64,000 nt of DNA, taken from contig CAYSDZ010000003.1 of the NCBI GenBank assembly GCA_964429915.1, positions 62,001 through 126,000 of the forward strand, read 5' to 3'. This DNA comes from Alteromonas_F sp964429915 (lineage in GTDB: Bacteria; Pseudomonadota; Gammaproteobacteria; Enterobacterales; Alteromonadaceae). Under the pieces are notes generated by a model. That model saw nothing but the letters and a program-made list of their open reading frames with translations, did not search any database and was not told the DNA's origin. A program made the position numbers and the translations under genes. The first letter of the stretch is position 1, and every line of letters starts with the position of its first letter. Of this stretch, positions 17,153-25,392 are shown piece after piece.

Positions 17153-18109
17153 TTACTTAGATTGTAGTATTTCTCGCATTCGTCTCTGCACGACCTGTAC
17201 AAGGCCGTCGGGTTGAAACTTGGAAATAAAGGCATTGCATCCTACTTTTTCAACCATCGCTTCATTAAAGCTTCCACTTAATGACGTATTGAGTGCAATA
17301 AACAAATCACTCATTCTCGTATCAGCACGCACTTCGGCAGTTAAGCGATAACCATCCATTTCTGGCATTTCTGCATCGGTGAACATCATCAGGATTTTGT
17401 TAAGCACATCGACGCCATCGTCAGCCCAAGACTTGAGTAAATTCAATGCTTGCAGACCATCTGAGCATTCAATAATATTGATGCCCAATTGCTCAAGGGT
17501 ATCTTTAATTTGCTTTCTTGCCGTGGCAGAGTCATCAACAATTAGTATTGTTCTGTCCTTCAAATGGTCAACGATGTCGCTTTCCAATACATCCTCGGAA
17601 ATAGAAATATCGTAATCAACAATTTCTGCCAATACTTTTTCTACATCAATGATTTCAACAATTTCTTTTTTATCATTGATTTCTATTTGAGTGATAGCGG
17701 TTAAATAGTTGTCTTTGCCAATAGTACTAGGAGGGGGCTGAATATCTTTCCAAGATGTATTTACGATACTCAATACCTCAGCGATTAAGAACCCCTGAAC
17801 GCTCCGGTTGTATTCCGTAATGATTACATTGCCTTGTTTAGGTTCAAGGGCTTTAGCATGCTTAAGTTTTATAGCGCTTCGCAAATCAATAATAGGAATT
17901 GAAAGGCCTCGATAAACGGTAACGCCATGTAAGTGGGAATGCGAGCCTGGCATTTCGTTCATTTTGGGTACGTTGATTACTTCCTTTACTTTAAACACGT
18001 TAATAGCAAAAACATGACGTGTACCAAGTTTAAAAAGCAATAACTCTAGCCTATTTTCACCCACTAATTTAGTGCGCTGATCGACTGAGTCTAAAATTCC
18101 GCTCATCAC
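17153..18109 (-). CDS. cheV: Chemotaxis protein CheV
   Basis: Cytoplasmic chemotaxis coupling protein: an N-terminal CheW-like domain (about residues 20-165) joined to a receiver domain (about 187-315). The receiver has the acidic pair DD at 192-193, the phosphoacceptor Asp245 in FTDAEMPEMDG and the conserved Lys in SKF. It couples chemoreceptors to CheA and is tuned by phosphorylation. It lies upstream of the phosphatase and divergent from the LysR gene. Two ATG codons stand together at the start. Confidence 0.95.
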   Translation of the reverse strand: MMSGILDSVDQRTKLVGENRLELLLFKLGTRHVFAINVFKVKEVINVPKMNEMPGSHSHLHGVTVYRGLSIPIIDLRSAIKLKHAKALEPKQGNVIITEYNRSVQGFLIAEVLSIVNTSWKDIQPPPSTIGKDNYLTAITQIEINDKKEIVEIIDVEKVLAEIVDYDISISEDVLESDIVDHLKDRTILIVDDSATARKQIKDTLEQLGINIIECSDGLQALNLLKSWADDGVDVLNKILMMFTDAEMPEMDGYRLTAEVRADTRMSDLFIALNTSLSGSFNEAMVEKVGCNAFISKFQPDGLVQVVQRRMREILQSK

Positions 18110-18261
18110 TTACCTGTCGTATTTTCATTAGTTGACTTAAGTATAGTCCTAACTTTGAAATTGACCATATTTGCCTAGAGCTGTTTCTGCTCTTGACCAT
18201 ATTACCCAATAATATGTTCAGTGTTACACTAGAAAGACTTTTCAGGTGGGTTAAAACAAAC

Positions 18262-19206
18262 ATGAATATCGCTAAAGTTGACTTAAATTTACTCGTTTAT
18301 CTTGATGTTCTATTAAGAGAAGGCAGTGTAACCAAAGCAGCGAATCAACTTGGTATTACGCAGCCTGCCATGAGTAACGGTCTTAAAAGGTTGCGTGATC
18401 TGTTGAACGACCCACTCATGGTACGTACATCCGAAGGTATGACTCCCACTCAAAGAGCCTTAGAATTACAGCCAACCATTCGAGATATACTTAGCCAAGT
18501 AGAAACAGCTATACAGCCAAATGTTGACTTCGATCCAAAGCATAGCAGTCGAACGTTTCGAATAATGACTAGCGATTATGCGGAGTCAACGATATTACTG
18601 GCTTTAGTGGGTCAACTGTCAAAATTAGCACCTAACATTACTCTCGACTTGATCACTCCAAGCGATGTGACGTTCCACGATGTTGAACATGGCCGAGTAG
18701 ACATGGCAATTAATCGTTTTGACGATTTGCCACTTTCATTCCACAAAAAAACGCTGTGGCATGATACATTTTCTTGCGTACTGAGCGCATCGCATCCACT
18801 TGCAACCACATTAGATTTAGAGAGTTATCTAAGTGCCCAGCACGTTTGGGTAAGTAAAACCGGCTTTGGCGTGGGCGTTGGCATTGATCCTACTGAAGTA
18901 CAAAAGTTAGGCTGGGTTGACGCGGAATTAATAGAAATGGGGCGTCAACGTGATATACGAGTATTCACTCGACACTACCATGCAGCTTTGCAATTGGCAA
19001 AAAACCAACACTTAATTGCCACGTTGCCGACTCGCATTGCCCTTACCTTACGAGGCGATCCCAAGGTGGCAGTGCTTCCTCCTCCTTTTGAAATTCCCCC
19101 TATATCTCTTACTATGGCGTGGAGTGCGTTATTGCATCATGACCCAGGTCATATATGGTTAAGGCGCCTAATCAGTGACCTTGCTGCATCGTACAAGACA
19201 ATCTGA
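18262..19206 (+). CDS. LysR family transcriptional regulator
   Basis: DNA-binding regulator with the LysR layout: a winged helix-turn-helix (DLNLLVYLDVLLREGSVTKAA, residues about 6-60) and a periplasmic-binding-like effector domain (from about 90). It is about 314 residues. I choose the ATG at 18262 because LysR proteins start a few residues before the DLNLL motif. The frame opens earlier (18193) without a good site. The NodD/NahR-like subgroup is plausible from N-terminal spacing. The target is unknown; the divergent cheV promoter region is one candidate. Confidence 0.9.
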   Translation: MNIAKVDLNLLVYLDVLLREGSVTKAANQLGITQPAMSNGLKRLRDLLNDPLMVRTSEGMTPTQRALELQPTIRDILSQVETAIQPNVDFDPKHSSRTFRIMTSDYAESTILLALVGQLSKLAPNITLDLITPSDVTFHDVEHGRVDMAINRFDDLPLSFHKKTLWHDTFSCVLSASHPLATTLDLESYLSAQHVWVSKTGFGVGVGIDPTEVQKLGWVDAELIEMGRQRDIRVFTRHYHAALQLAKNQHLIATLPTRIALTLRGDPKVAVLPPPFEIPPISLTMAWSALLHHDPGHIWLRRLISDLAASYKTI

Positions 19207-19284
19207 AAAAACGATTCACATTGACTGAATGGTGATGCTACGCTATTGATTAACATAGTGTAAAAAGTATGTAAAAGCCGTGCG

Positions 19285-20127
19285 ATGACCAAACAAAAAA
19301 TTGTTCCAATATTCTCCGGTGGGGGAACTCGTTTTTCTGCCCATGTTGGTATTCTGCAAGCGCTAGAAGAATTAGATATTGAGTTCGATACGCTCGTAGG
19401 CATATCGGGAGGAGCCATTGTTGCCTCTCTCTATGCCAATGGTATGAGTATCAAAGAAATGTTGAAACTAGCACAAGAAACGCAATTCCGAGATTTCAAA
19501 GATTTTTCAATATGGCGTTTGTTGTATACAGGCGGTCTGTCATCAGGTAACAAATTTGAAAATTGGATGGAAACGCATCTGCAAGGTAAAACCTTTGCCG
19601 ATCTCGACTACAATTTTCACGTTGTAGCAACCGATTTAAATGGGGGTGGTCCAGTTGTTTTCAGCAAAGCAAGCACACCCGAGGTAAAAGTGTCTTACGC
19701 AGTTCGTTGCTCTATGTCTATCCCCCTCATTTTTAATTCCAAAACATTTAAACACTATCTTTTGGTAGATGGGGCGATATTGTCAGAAGACGCGTTATTT
19801 AATGATTGGCGAGGCGATGGCACACCCAATATCTGTTTTCGTCTACGTAGCAATTTCACCCCCGATAATGAAAGACAAAAAAAACGCTTTGTTCTGCCTC
19901 AACAGGTTTACATGCTTATTAGAACATTTATGAATGCACTCTCCAGAGAATATGTGAATGCGAATTTTTGGCATCAAACCATTGTCATTGATTCAGGCAA
20001 CACCTCAGCCATAGACTTTGACACTAGCGTAGAAGATAAAATGATGCTGTACCAAGTCGGTCTTGAAACGGTGAAACAGTTTTTACCCGTAAAGCTCAAC
20101 AGTTATCGTCAGCAAAATGAATCATAA
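19285..20127 (+). CDS. Patatin-like phospholipase
   Basis: Predicted cytoplasmic lipid acyl hydrolase of 280 residues. It has the oxyanion motif SGGGTRFSAHVG (11-22), the nucleophile Ser41 in GISGG and the catalytic Asp162 in VDGA, i.e. the full Ser-Asp dyad. There is no signal peptide. It has its own unit between the LysR gene and the convergent epimerase. Whether it deacylates phospholipids or an EPS-pathway lipid cannot be said. Confidence 0.9.
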   Translation: MTKQKIVPIFSGGGTRFSAHVGILQALEELDIEFDTLVGISGGAIVASLYANGMSIKEMLKLAQETQFRDFKDFSIWRLLYTGGLSSGNKFENWMETHLQGKTFADLDYNFHVVATDLNGGGPVVFSKASTPEVKVSYAVRCSMSIPLIFNSKTFKHYLLVDGAILSEDALFNDWRGDGTPNICFRLRSNFTPDNERQKKRFVLPQQVYMLIRTFMNALSREYVNANFWHQTIVIDSGNTSAIDFDTSVEDKMMLYQVGLETVKQFLPVKLNSYRQQNES

Positions 20128-20129
20128 GC

Positions 20130-21146
20130 TTAGAGTTTATAAAACTGCCTATACCAATCAACAAATGCCTTTATGCCATCTTCAAGTTTGGTTTGAGGGC
20201 GGTAATCTGTTGAGGTCATCAATGCAGACACATCAGCGTAGGTATCAGGCACGTCTCCGGGCTGCATGGGCAGCATATTTTTTGTCACTTTTTTTCCAAC
20301 AGCACGCTCAATAGCCTCTATAAAATCGAGCAAATTGACAGGCGTTTGCGCACCAATGTTGTAGACCCGGTAAGGAGCGGTACTGGTACTAGCAGAAGGT
20401 GCATTTGGATCCCATTGATTGTTTATCGTAGCCACTGTATCTAAAGACCGAACAACACCTTCAACAATATCATCTATGTAGGTAAAATCTCGCCTATGAT
20501 TGCCGTAATTGTAAACATCTATGGGATCATCATTAAGAATAGCTTTGGTAAACTTAAATGGGGCCATATCGGGTCTGCCCCATGGACCATAGACAGTAAA
20601 AAAACGCAATCCCGTAGTGGGTAAACCATATAGATGACTGTAGGTATGCGCCATCAATTCATTGGCTTTTTTACTAGCCGCATATAGGCTAACTGGGTGG
20701 TCGACATTGTGCTCTTCACTGAACGGCATAATTTTACTCATTCCATATACCGAACTTGACGAAGCGTAGACTAAATGCTGAATGTGGTGGTGACGACAGC
20801 CCTCCAATACATTCATAAATCCCACAATGTTTGAATCGACATAAGCATGGGGGTTTTCTATGGAATATCTAACACCTGCCTGTGCAGCCAAATGCACTAC
20901 TCTCTCGAAGCCATGATCTTTAAATAAATTTTCCATAGCAACACGGTCTTCGACAGCTAACTCTAAAAATGTAAAATTACCTGACGCTGGATGCATATTA
21001 ATGTCGTCTAATCGCGCTTGCTTCAAATTAACATCGTAGTAATCATTAATATTATCAATACCTACTACTTCATCGCCTCTCGAAAGTAAGCGTTTTGATG
21101 TCGCAGCACCAATAAATCCCGCTGCACCTGTCACTAATATTTTCAT
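20130..21146 (-). CDS. UDP-glucuronate 4-epimerase-like NAD-dependent epimerase
   Basis: Short-chain dehydrogenase/reductase of the extended type, 338 residues. It binds NAD with GAAGFIGA (7-14) and has the SSSSVYG block followed by Tyr155 and Lys159 (YAASK). The sequence DNINDYYDVNLKQARL is typical of the UDP-glucuronate 4-epimerases (CapI/LspL type). It probably supplies UDP-galacturonate to the nearby EPS locus. Exact specificity cannot be read from sequence. Confidence 0.88.
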   Translation of the reverse strand: MKILVTGAAGFIGAATSKRLLSRGDEVVGIDNINDYYDVNLKQARLDDINMHPASGNFTFLELAVEDRVAMENLFKDHGFERVVHLAAQAGVRYSIENPHAYVDSNIVGFMNVLEGCRHHHIQHLVYASSSSVYGMSKIMPFSEEHNVDHPVSLYAASKKANELMAHTYSHLYGLPTTGLRFFTVYGPWGRPDMAPFKFTKAILNDDPIDVYNYGNHRRDFTYIDDIVEGVVRSLDTVATINNQWDPNAPSASTSTAPYRVYNIGAQTPVNLLDFIEAIERAVGKKVTKNMLPMQPGDVPDTYADVSALMTSTDYRPQTKLEDGIKAFVDWYRQFYKL

Positions 21147-21194
21147 AAAAAGAGTTTCCGCTGTTTACACCAAAAGTGCGTGTTTAAATAAGAT

Positions 21195-21989
21195 TTATTC
21201 GATTATTAAATCGTGCTTCTTTGCAAGCGCCCTGATATGTTTAACGGGAACAGCATAGGAGATACCGGTCGGACTCGATAATGCGCTTTCTTTTGCATCT
21301 TTTACCAATACTTTGTTAATGATACCGATCACCTCACCAGTTTGTTGATGGTATACCGCACTACCGGAGTTGCCGGGGTAAGCCGTTGCGTCTAATTGGT
21401 AAATGAGTGCAGGCGCATCGAGACGCTTTAATAAGCTTAAGGTAAGTACATCGGCGTTATTTGCAGGAATGGCATCTGGTGTAATGGCCGCTATACTGCC
21501 TTTATGCGTTGCGGGGTATAAGCCTAAAATAGCGCCTATAGGAAAACCGGTAAAAGCGATATCCGTTCCTACTGCCAATGTCGTATCCGCTGCCAAATGC
21601 AAGCCATTCATCGCCGAATTTACTTGTAAAATAGCGATATCATGTACGGGGTCAATGGCGACCACATCAGCAATAAATTCGTTGACTGCTTGGCCCGTGC
21701 CAGAGAGCACAACATAGTTTTGCACCACGTCGACAGCCAAAGGCTCAGACACCACATGATAATTTGTTACAACGTATTTGCCATTTCCAACAACAAAGCC
21801 AGTACCGAGTACTTTACTTCCACGATACTCGATTGGAGTCTTGATACCAATAGCAACAACAGAGGGCGTCACGTTTTGAATGGTTTTAACCACATCAGCT
21901 CGAGCTTGTGTGGCGAAAACCCACACAGTCAACAACAGCAAAACAATGGAAATGAAATGACGTTCGAGTTTAGAGTAAAAATATGTCAC
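21195..21989 (-). CDS. Trypsin-like serine protease (S1C, no PDZ)
   Basis: Exported serine protease of 264 residues. A signal peptide (ending ATQARA) precedes a chymotrypsin-fold domain with His78 (NYHVV), Asp117 (HDIAI) and Ser208 in GNSGSA. Unlike DegP or DegS it has no PDZ domain; the chain ends shortly after the Ser. It lies 48 bp upstream of the epimerase gene on the same strand, and is divergent from the DUF218 gene. It may act on an envelope protein. Confidence 0.87.
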   Translation of the reverse strand: MTYFYSKLERHFISIVLLLLTVWVFATQARADVVKTIQNVTPSVVAIGIKTPIEYRGSKVLGTGFVVGNGKYVVTNYHVVSEPLAVDVVQNYVVLSGTGQAVNEFIADVVAIDPVHDIAILQVNSAMNGLHLAADTTLAVGTDIAFTGFPIGAILGLYPATHKGSIAAITPDAIPANNADVLTLSLLKRLDAPALIYQLDATAYPGNSGSAVYHQQTGEVIGIINKVLVKDAKESALSSPTGISYAVPVKHIRALAKKHDLIIE

Positions 21990-22036
21990 TATGAAGAAAT
22001 CCTTGGCTTATTCAATTATTTGTTCGCTTTTTCGTT

Positions 22037-22798
22037 ATGATAACAGTCAAAAGCGTCGTCCTAGTGCTTATTTCACCACTAAAATTCGCGTTCATACTTT
22101 GCTTATTTGCCATTTTAAGTAGAGTATTTAAAAGAAGCAAATTTGAAAGGATTTTCTTTGGTGTAGCCATTGGATGGGTTTTGGTATTTTCACAGCCATA
22201 CGTTGCAGATTTGTTGCTGTTCCCACTGGAATATGCTCAGAAAGAAGAAGTGCCCCCTTCCCTTTCAAACCAATCTAGTCGATATGTTTTTCCACTTGCT
22301 TGCTATTATCAAACGCACACGACGATTCCCGAAATCAGTCGATGGCCAGAATGTTCATTGCTAAGAATGCTAATGGCAAAAAATCTTGCCCAACACTATG
22401 ACGCCAAAATAATAGTAACAGGGGGATTTTTTTTACACGATAAAAACGTAAATTACGCTGAGCGCGCCGCCCATTTTTTTATTCAACAAGGTTGGCCCAA
22501 AAACCAGTTGTTGGTGCAAAAAACGGGTAGCAACACACGCGAAGAATTACTTGCCGTTAAATCAATAGTCCACAATTCGCCTGTCATCATTGTAACCTCC
22601 GCCACACACACCTACAGAGTGGAACGATTAGCTGAGGATTTAAACATTAACGCAAAAGTAGTTAGCGCAAGTTACAATAGTGGAGGAAAGTTAACACCTT
22701 ACCTTCGTCTGCCATCCGCTGAAGCGTTATTGCAATCTCAAAGCGCATTTTATGAGTACTTAGCTATACTTAAGTATCATTTACAACGTTTACAATAA
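22037..22798 (+). CDS. DUF218 / YdcF-ElyC family protein
   Basis: Membrane-anchored protein of 253 residues with two N-terminal hydrophobic segments (about 8-28 and 41-60) and a soluble DUF218 domain. Features are IIVTGG near residue 120, a Thr/Arg block (GSNTREE) and VIIVTSATHTYR, the pattern of ElyC/SanA-type proteins that affect envelope-polysaccharide precursor use. It immediately precedes the EPS-linked acyltransferase gene, consistent with a role in polysaccharide or peptidoglycan metabolism. The enzymatic activity is not known. Confidence 0.8.
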   Translation: MITVKSVVLVLISPLKFAFILCLFAILSRVFKRSKFERIFFGVAIGWVLVFSQPYVADLLLFPLEYAQKEEVPPSLSNQSSRYVFPLACYYQTHTTIPEISRWPECSLLRMLMAKNLAQHYDAKIIVTGGFFLHDKNVNYAERAAHFFIQQGWPKNQLLVQKTGSNTREELLAVKSIVHNSPVIIVTSATHTYRVERLAEDLNINAKVVSASYNSGGKLTPYLRLPSAEALLQSQSAFYEYLAILKYHLQRLQ

Positions 22799-22856
22799 TT
22801 CATGGGCCGTAGCAGACTGTAATTCTGAATTCATTCAGCTATAAGCGAGAACACGA

Positions 22857-23675
22857 GTGTCAAACGATAATCTTTTATCGAACGCATCTTCTTCGATAAA
22901 AAAAATGTGGAAAAACTATCAAAAGCTGAGAGAGGCAAAAGCCATATCGAAGCATTTTTCAAACTATTTGTGTCCTAAAATAGCGTTAGACGATAACTTA
23001 AAAAAAGATGTTTTTAAAATACGCCATGGTGTTTACTGCGAAGAGCTGAAATTCGAACCCTTGCGAGAAGATGGATTAGAGTCTGATGAATTCGACTCAT
23101 TTTCAAAACATTGCCTTATTCAACATTTGGCATCGGACTCATATGCAGGCACCATTCGTTTGGTCACGCCGCAAAAAGAAGACGACCTGCTGCCCATTGA
23201 AAAGTATTGTTCTCATGCTATTACCGATGAAGCGCTTTCACCTAAAAATATGAAACGCACTGAAATTTGTGAGTTTTCTCGTCTTGCGGTTCCAGCCAAA
23301 TTCAGGCGTCGACAGATAGATAAATTTGCTGGCGCTGCCACGGGTGCAATAAACGAAACCACCTATTCAGAAGAAGAATTACGCTGTTTTCCTTTTATAG
23401 CGATAGGCCTGTATATGAGTGCAGCGTCATTGGGAATGGGTTTAGGTTTAAAACATGCTTTTGTGATGATGGAGCCAAGACTAGCGAGAAGTTTAAGCTT
23501 TATCGGCATCAAATTTGTTCAAATAGGACCAGCGATTGATTATCACGGAAAGCGAGCACCGTACTATATTAATGCACAATTGTTATTTAAAAATCTGTCA
23601 CCAGGCTTTCGAGTTATGCTCGATGACCTACAAAAAGTTGTTAACCATCAGCTCGAAACACTCGATTTAAACTAG
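22857..23675 (+). CDS. PEP-CTERM/exosortase system-associated acyltransferase (N-acyl amino acid synthase-like)
   Basis: GNAT-fold acyltransferase of 272 residues in the exosortase-associated family related to N-acyl amino acid synthases and AHL-type autoinducer synthases. Motifs I recognise are VFKIRHGVYCEELKFEP (near 48-66), SYAGTIRLV, EICEFSRLAV and the late GLYMSAASLGMGLGL. It should take an acyl group from acyl-ACP or acyl-CoA and pass it to an amine. The GTG start at 22857 has only a weak ribosome site. It is 22 bp upstream of the flavoprotein gene, so they are probably co-transcribed. Confidence 0.87.
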   Translation: MSNDNLLSNASSSIKKMWKNYQKLREAKAISKHFSNYLCPKIALDDNLKKDVFKIRHGVYCEELKFEPLREDGLESDEFDSFSKHCLIQHLASDSYAGTIRLVTPQKEDDLLPIEKYCSHAITDEALSPKNMKRTEICEFSRLAVPAKFRRRQIDKFAGAATGAINETTYSEEELRCFPFIAIGLYMSAASLGMGLGLKHAFVMMEPRLARSLSFIGIKFVQIGPAIDYHGKRAPYYINAQLLFKNLSPGFRVMLDDLQKVVNHQLETLDLN

Positions 23676-23697
23676 ATTTACAATAGATGAAGGTACT

Positions 23698-25335
23698 ATG
23701 CACGACACGCTAACCGAGATTTTTTCAGTTGAAAATGAATGTGAATGGGACAGCGGTGACAATGCGAAGTTAGCGGCACAGAATACCTTTTCAGACCCCT
23801 TACCCGTTTTGGGTATTATTCGCCCTAAACACAGGCGGTTTATCAGTTTAGCACTGAAAGCAGCCAATCGGCATCGTTTTCACATATTACCGGTAAGTAG
23901 CAATAGAAACTGGGGTTATGGCACCCTTTCTGCGCAAAGCCTTACCCTTCCTTTGGTGATTCTTGATCTACAACTACTCACTAAAATCACCCCTACAGAT
24001 AAGGGCCTAGGTCTGATCACACTCGAGCCTGGAGTGACTCAAAAACAGCTAGGTGATTATTTTAAAACGAATAATTGGAATTATATGGTACCCGTTACTG
24101 GCGCTGGTCCCCATTGCAGTATAGTGAGCAATGCGATTGAACGAGGTTATGGTATTACCCCCCACACTGACCACTTCGGCGCGTGCACAGCCTTAAAAGC
24201 CTATGTCGCTCACCCAGCGTTATGTGGAAAGGAAATGTCGTCGGCAGTCAGCGAATTAGACCATTCTGGTGAAGACCTGATAGACAAAACTTTCAAGTGG
24301 GGCTTAGGGCCTTATTTAGATGGCCTATTTACACAAAGTAATTTAGGTGTGGTAACAGAAATGACTTTCCGTTTAGCCCCCTTACCTCATTCATTTTGTG
24401 CTTTTTACATCCAGATTTTTGATGATGCCCATTTTGAATCCGCGGTGTATTTTATTCAAACCCTACTGAGCCGATATGCAGGCAGTATAGGTTCGGTAAA
24501 CTTAATGGACAGGCGCAGGTTATTGTCTATGACAGTAGACAACCCGAACGTCGAAAAAACGAAGTCAATTTTTCTTAGCGACCAACAAGTCGCGCATCTT
24601 GGCCAACAACACAAGGTTCCAGAGTGGCTCGTTGTTGGGTCTATCTATGGCGAAAAAGACATTGTTAATGTCATCAAAAAAGCCATTCGAAAGCTTGCCA
24701 AAAACTGGGGCAAAATTTTGTTCTCTGACTCCCCCTCTTTGGCAATTGCCAAATCTATACTTAACACAAAATTAGCTCAGTTGCCTGCCTTAAAGAAAGT
24801 TAAAACGCAACTCGACAAGCTCGAAATGGGTAAACAAATTATGCTAGGTGAGCCGAATCAGATTGCTTTACCTTTAGCCTATTGGAGAAACCCAAATCAT
24901 GAGGCAAAAAATCAAACTCAGTTGCATCCTGCCAATGATCAATGCGGTTTGCTCTGGTACGCGCCGCTCGTTAAAATGGACGCGCTGTGCTTGCGTCAAT
25001 TTGTTACTTTTGTGCGCACTACCATGCATGAATTTGATTTCGATCCCTTCATTACTTTCACCAACTTAAGGCACGATTGTATAGACTCTACTGTACCGAT
25101 TGTATTTAACCTTCAGGATAAGACGGAAACAAAAAGAGCGAATGAATGCCTATCTGCGCTCATCGATAATGGCGTGAAACAGGGCTTCGTTCCGTATAGA
25201 TTGTCTGCGTCAGAACAACAGCGAATAAATGCATCCACACCTTACTGGCAATGCGTTGAACAAATAAAGATGGCGTTAGACCCAAATAACGTGATTTCAC
25301 CGAGAAGGTATTGCTTCACAACACAAACCAGTTAA
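23698..25335 (+). CDS. FAD-binding oxidase, VAO/4-cresol dehydrogenase type
   Basis: Flavoprotein of 545 residues of the vanillyl-alcohol oxidase/p-cresol methylhydroxylase family, cytoplasmic (no signal peptide). It shows NRNWGYG at 69-75 (FAD pyrophosphate binding), LEPGVTQKQLGDY, RGYGITPHTDHFG (149-161), FKWGLGPYLDGLFTQ (199-213) and the C-terminal substrate domain ending in DPNNVISPRRY. Relatives oxidise para-substituted phenols. The adjacent acyltransferase suggests an N-acyl-tyrosine-like phenolic substrate (inference). A covalent FAD attachment residue cannot be placed confidently. Confidence 0.87.
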   Translation: MHDTLTEIFSVENECEWDSGDNAKLAAQNTFSDPLPVLGIIRPKHRRFISLALKAANRHRFHILPVSSNRNWGYGTLSAQSLTLPLVILDLQLLTKITPTDKGLGLITLEPGVTQKQLGDYFKTNNWNYMVPVTGAGPHCSIVSNAIERGYGITPHTDHFGACTALKAYVAHPALCGKEMSSAVSELDHSGEDLIDKTFKWGLGPYLDGLFTQSNLGVVTEMTFRLAPLPHSFCAFYIQIFDDAHFESAVYFIQTLLSRYAGSIGSVNLMDRRRLLSMTVDNPNVEKTKSIFLSDQQVAHLGQQHKVPEWLVVGSIYGEKDIVNVIKKAIRKLAKNWGKILFSDSPSLAIAKSILNTKLAQLPALKKVKTQLDKLEMGKQIMLGEPNQIALPLAYWRNPNHEAKNQTQLHPANDQCGLLWYAPLVKMDALCLRQFVTFVRTTMHEFDFDPFITFTNLRHDCIDSTVPIVFNLQDKTETKRANECLSALIDNGVKQGFVPYRLSASEQQRINASTPYWQCVEQIKMALDPNNVISPRRYCFTTQTS

Positions 25336-25392
25336 ACTCAAAAAATAAGCTAATATACAGTTTGCTTTTACGGATTTTCTTTAGGGATTAAT

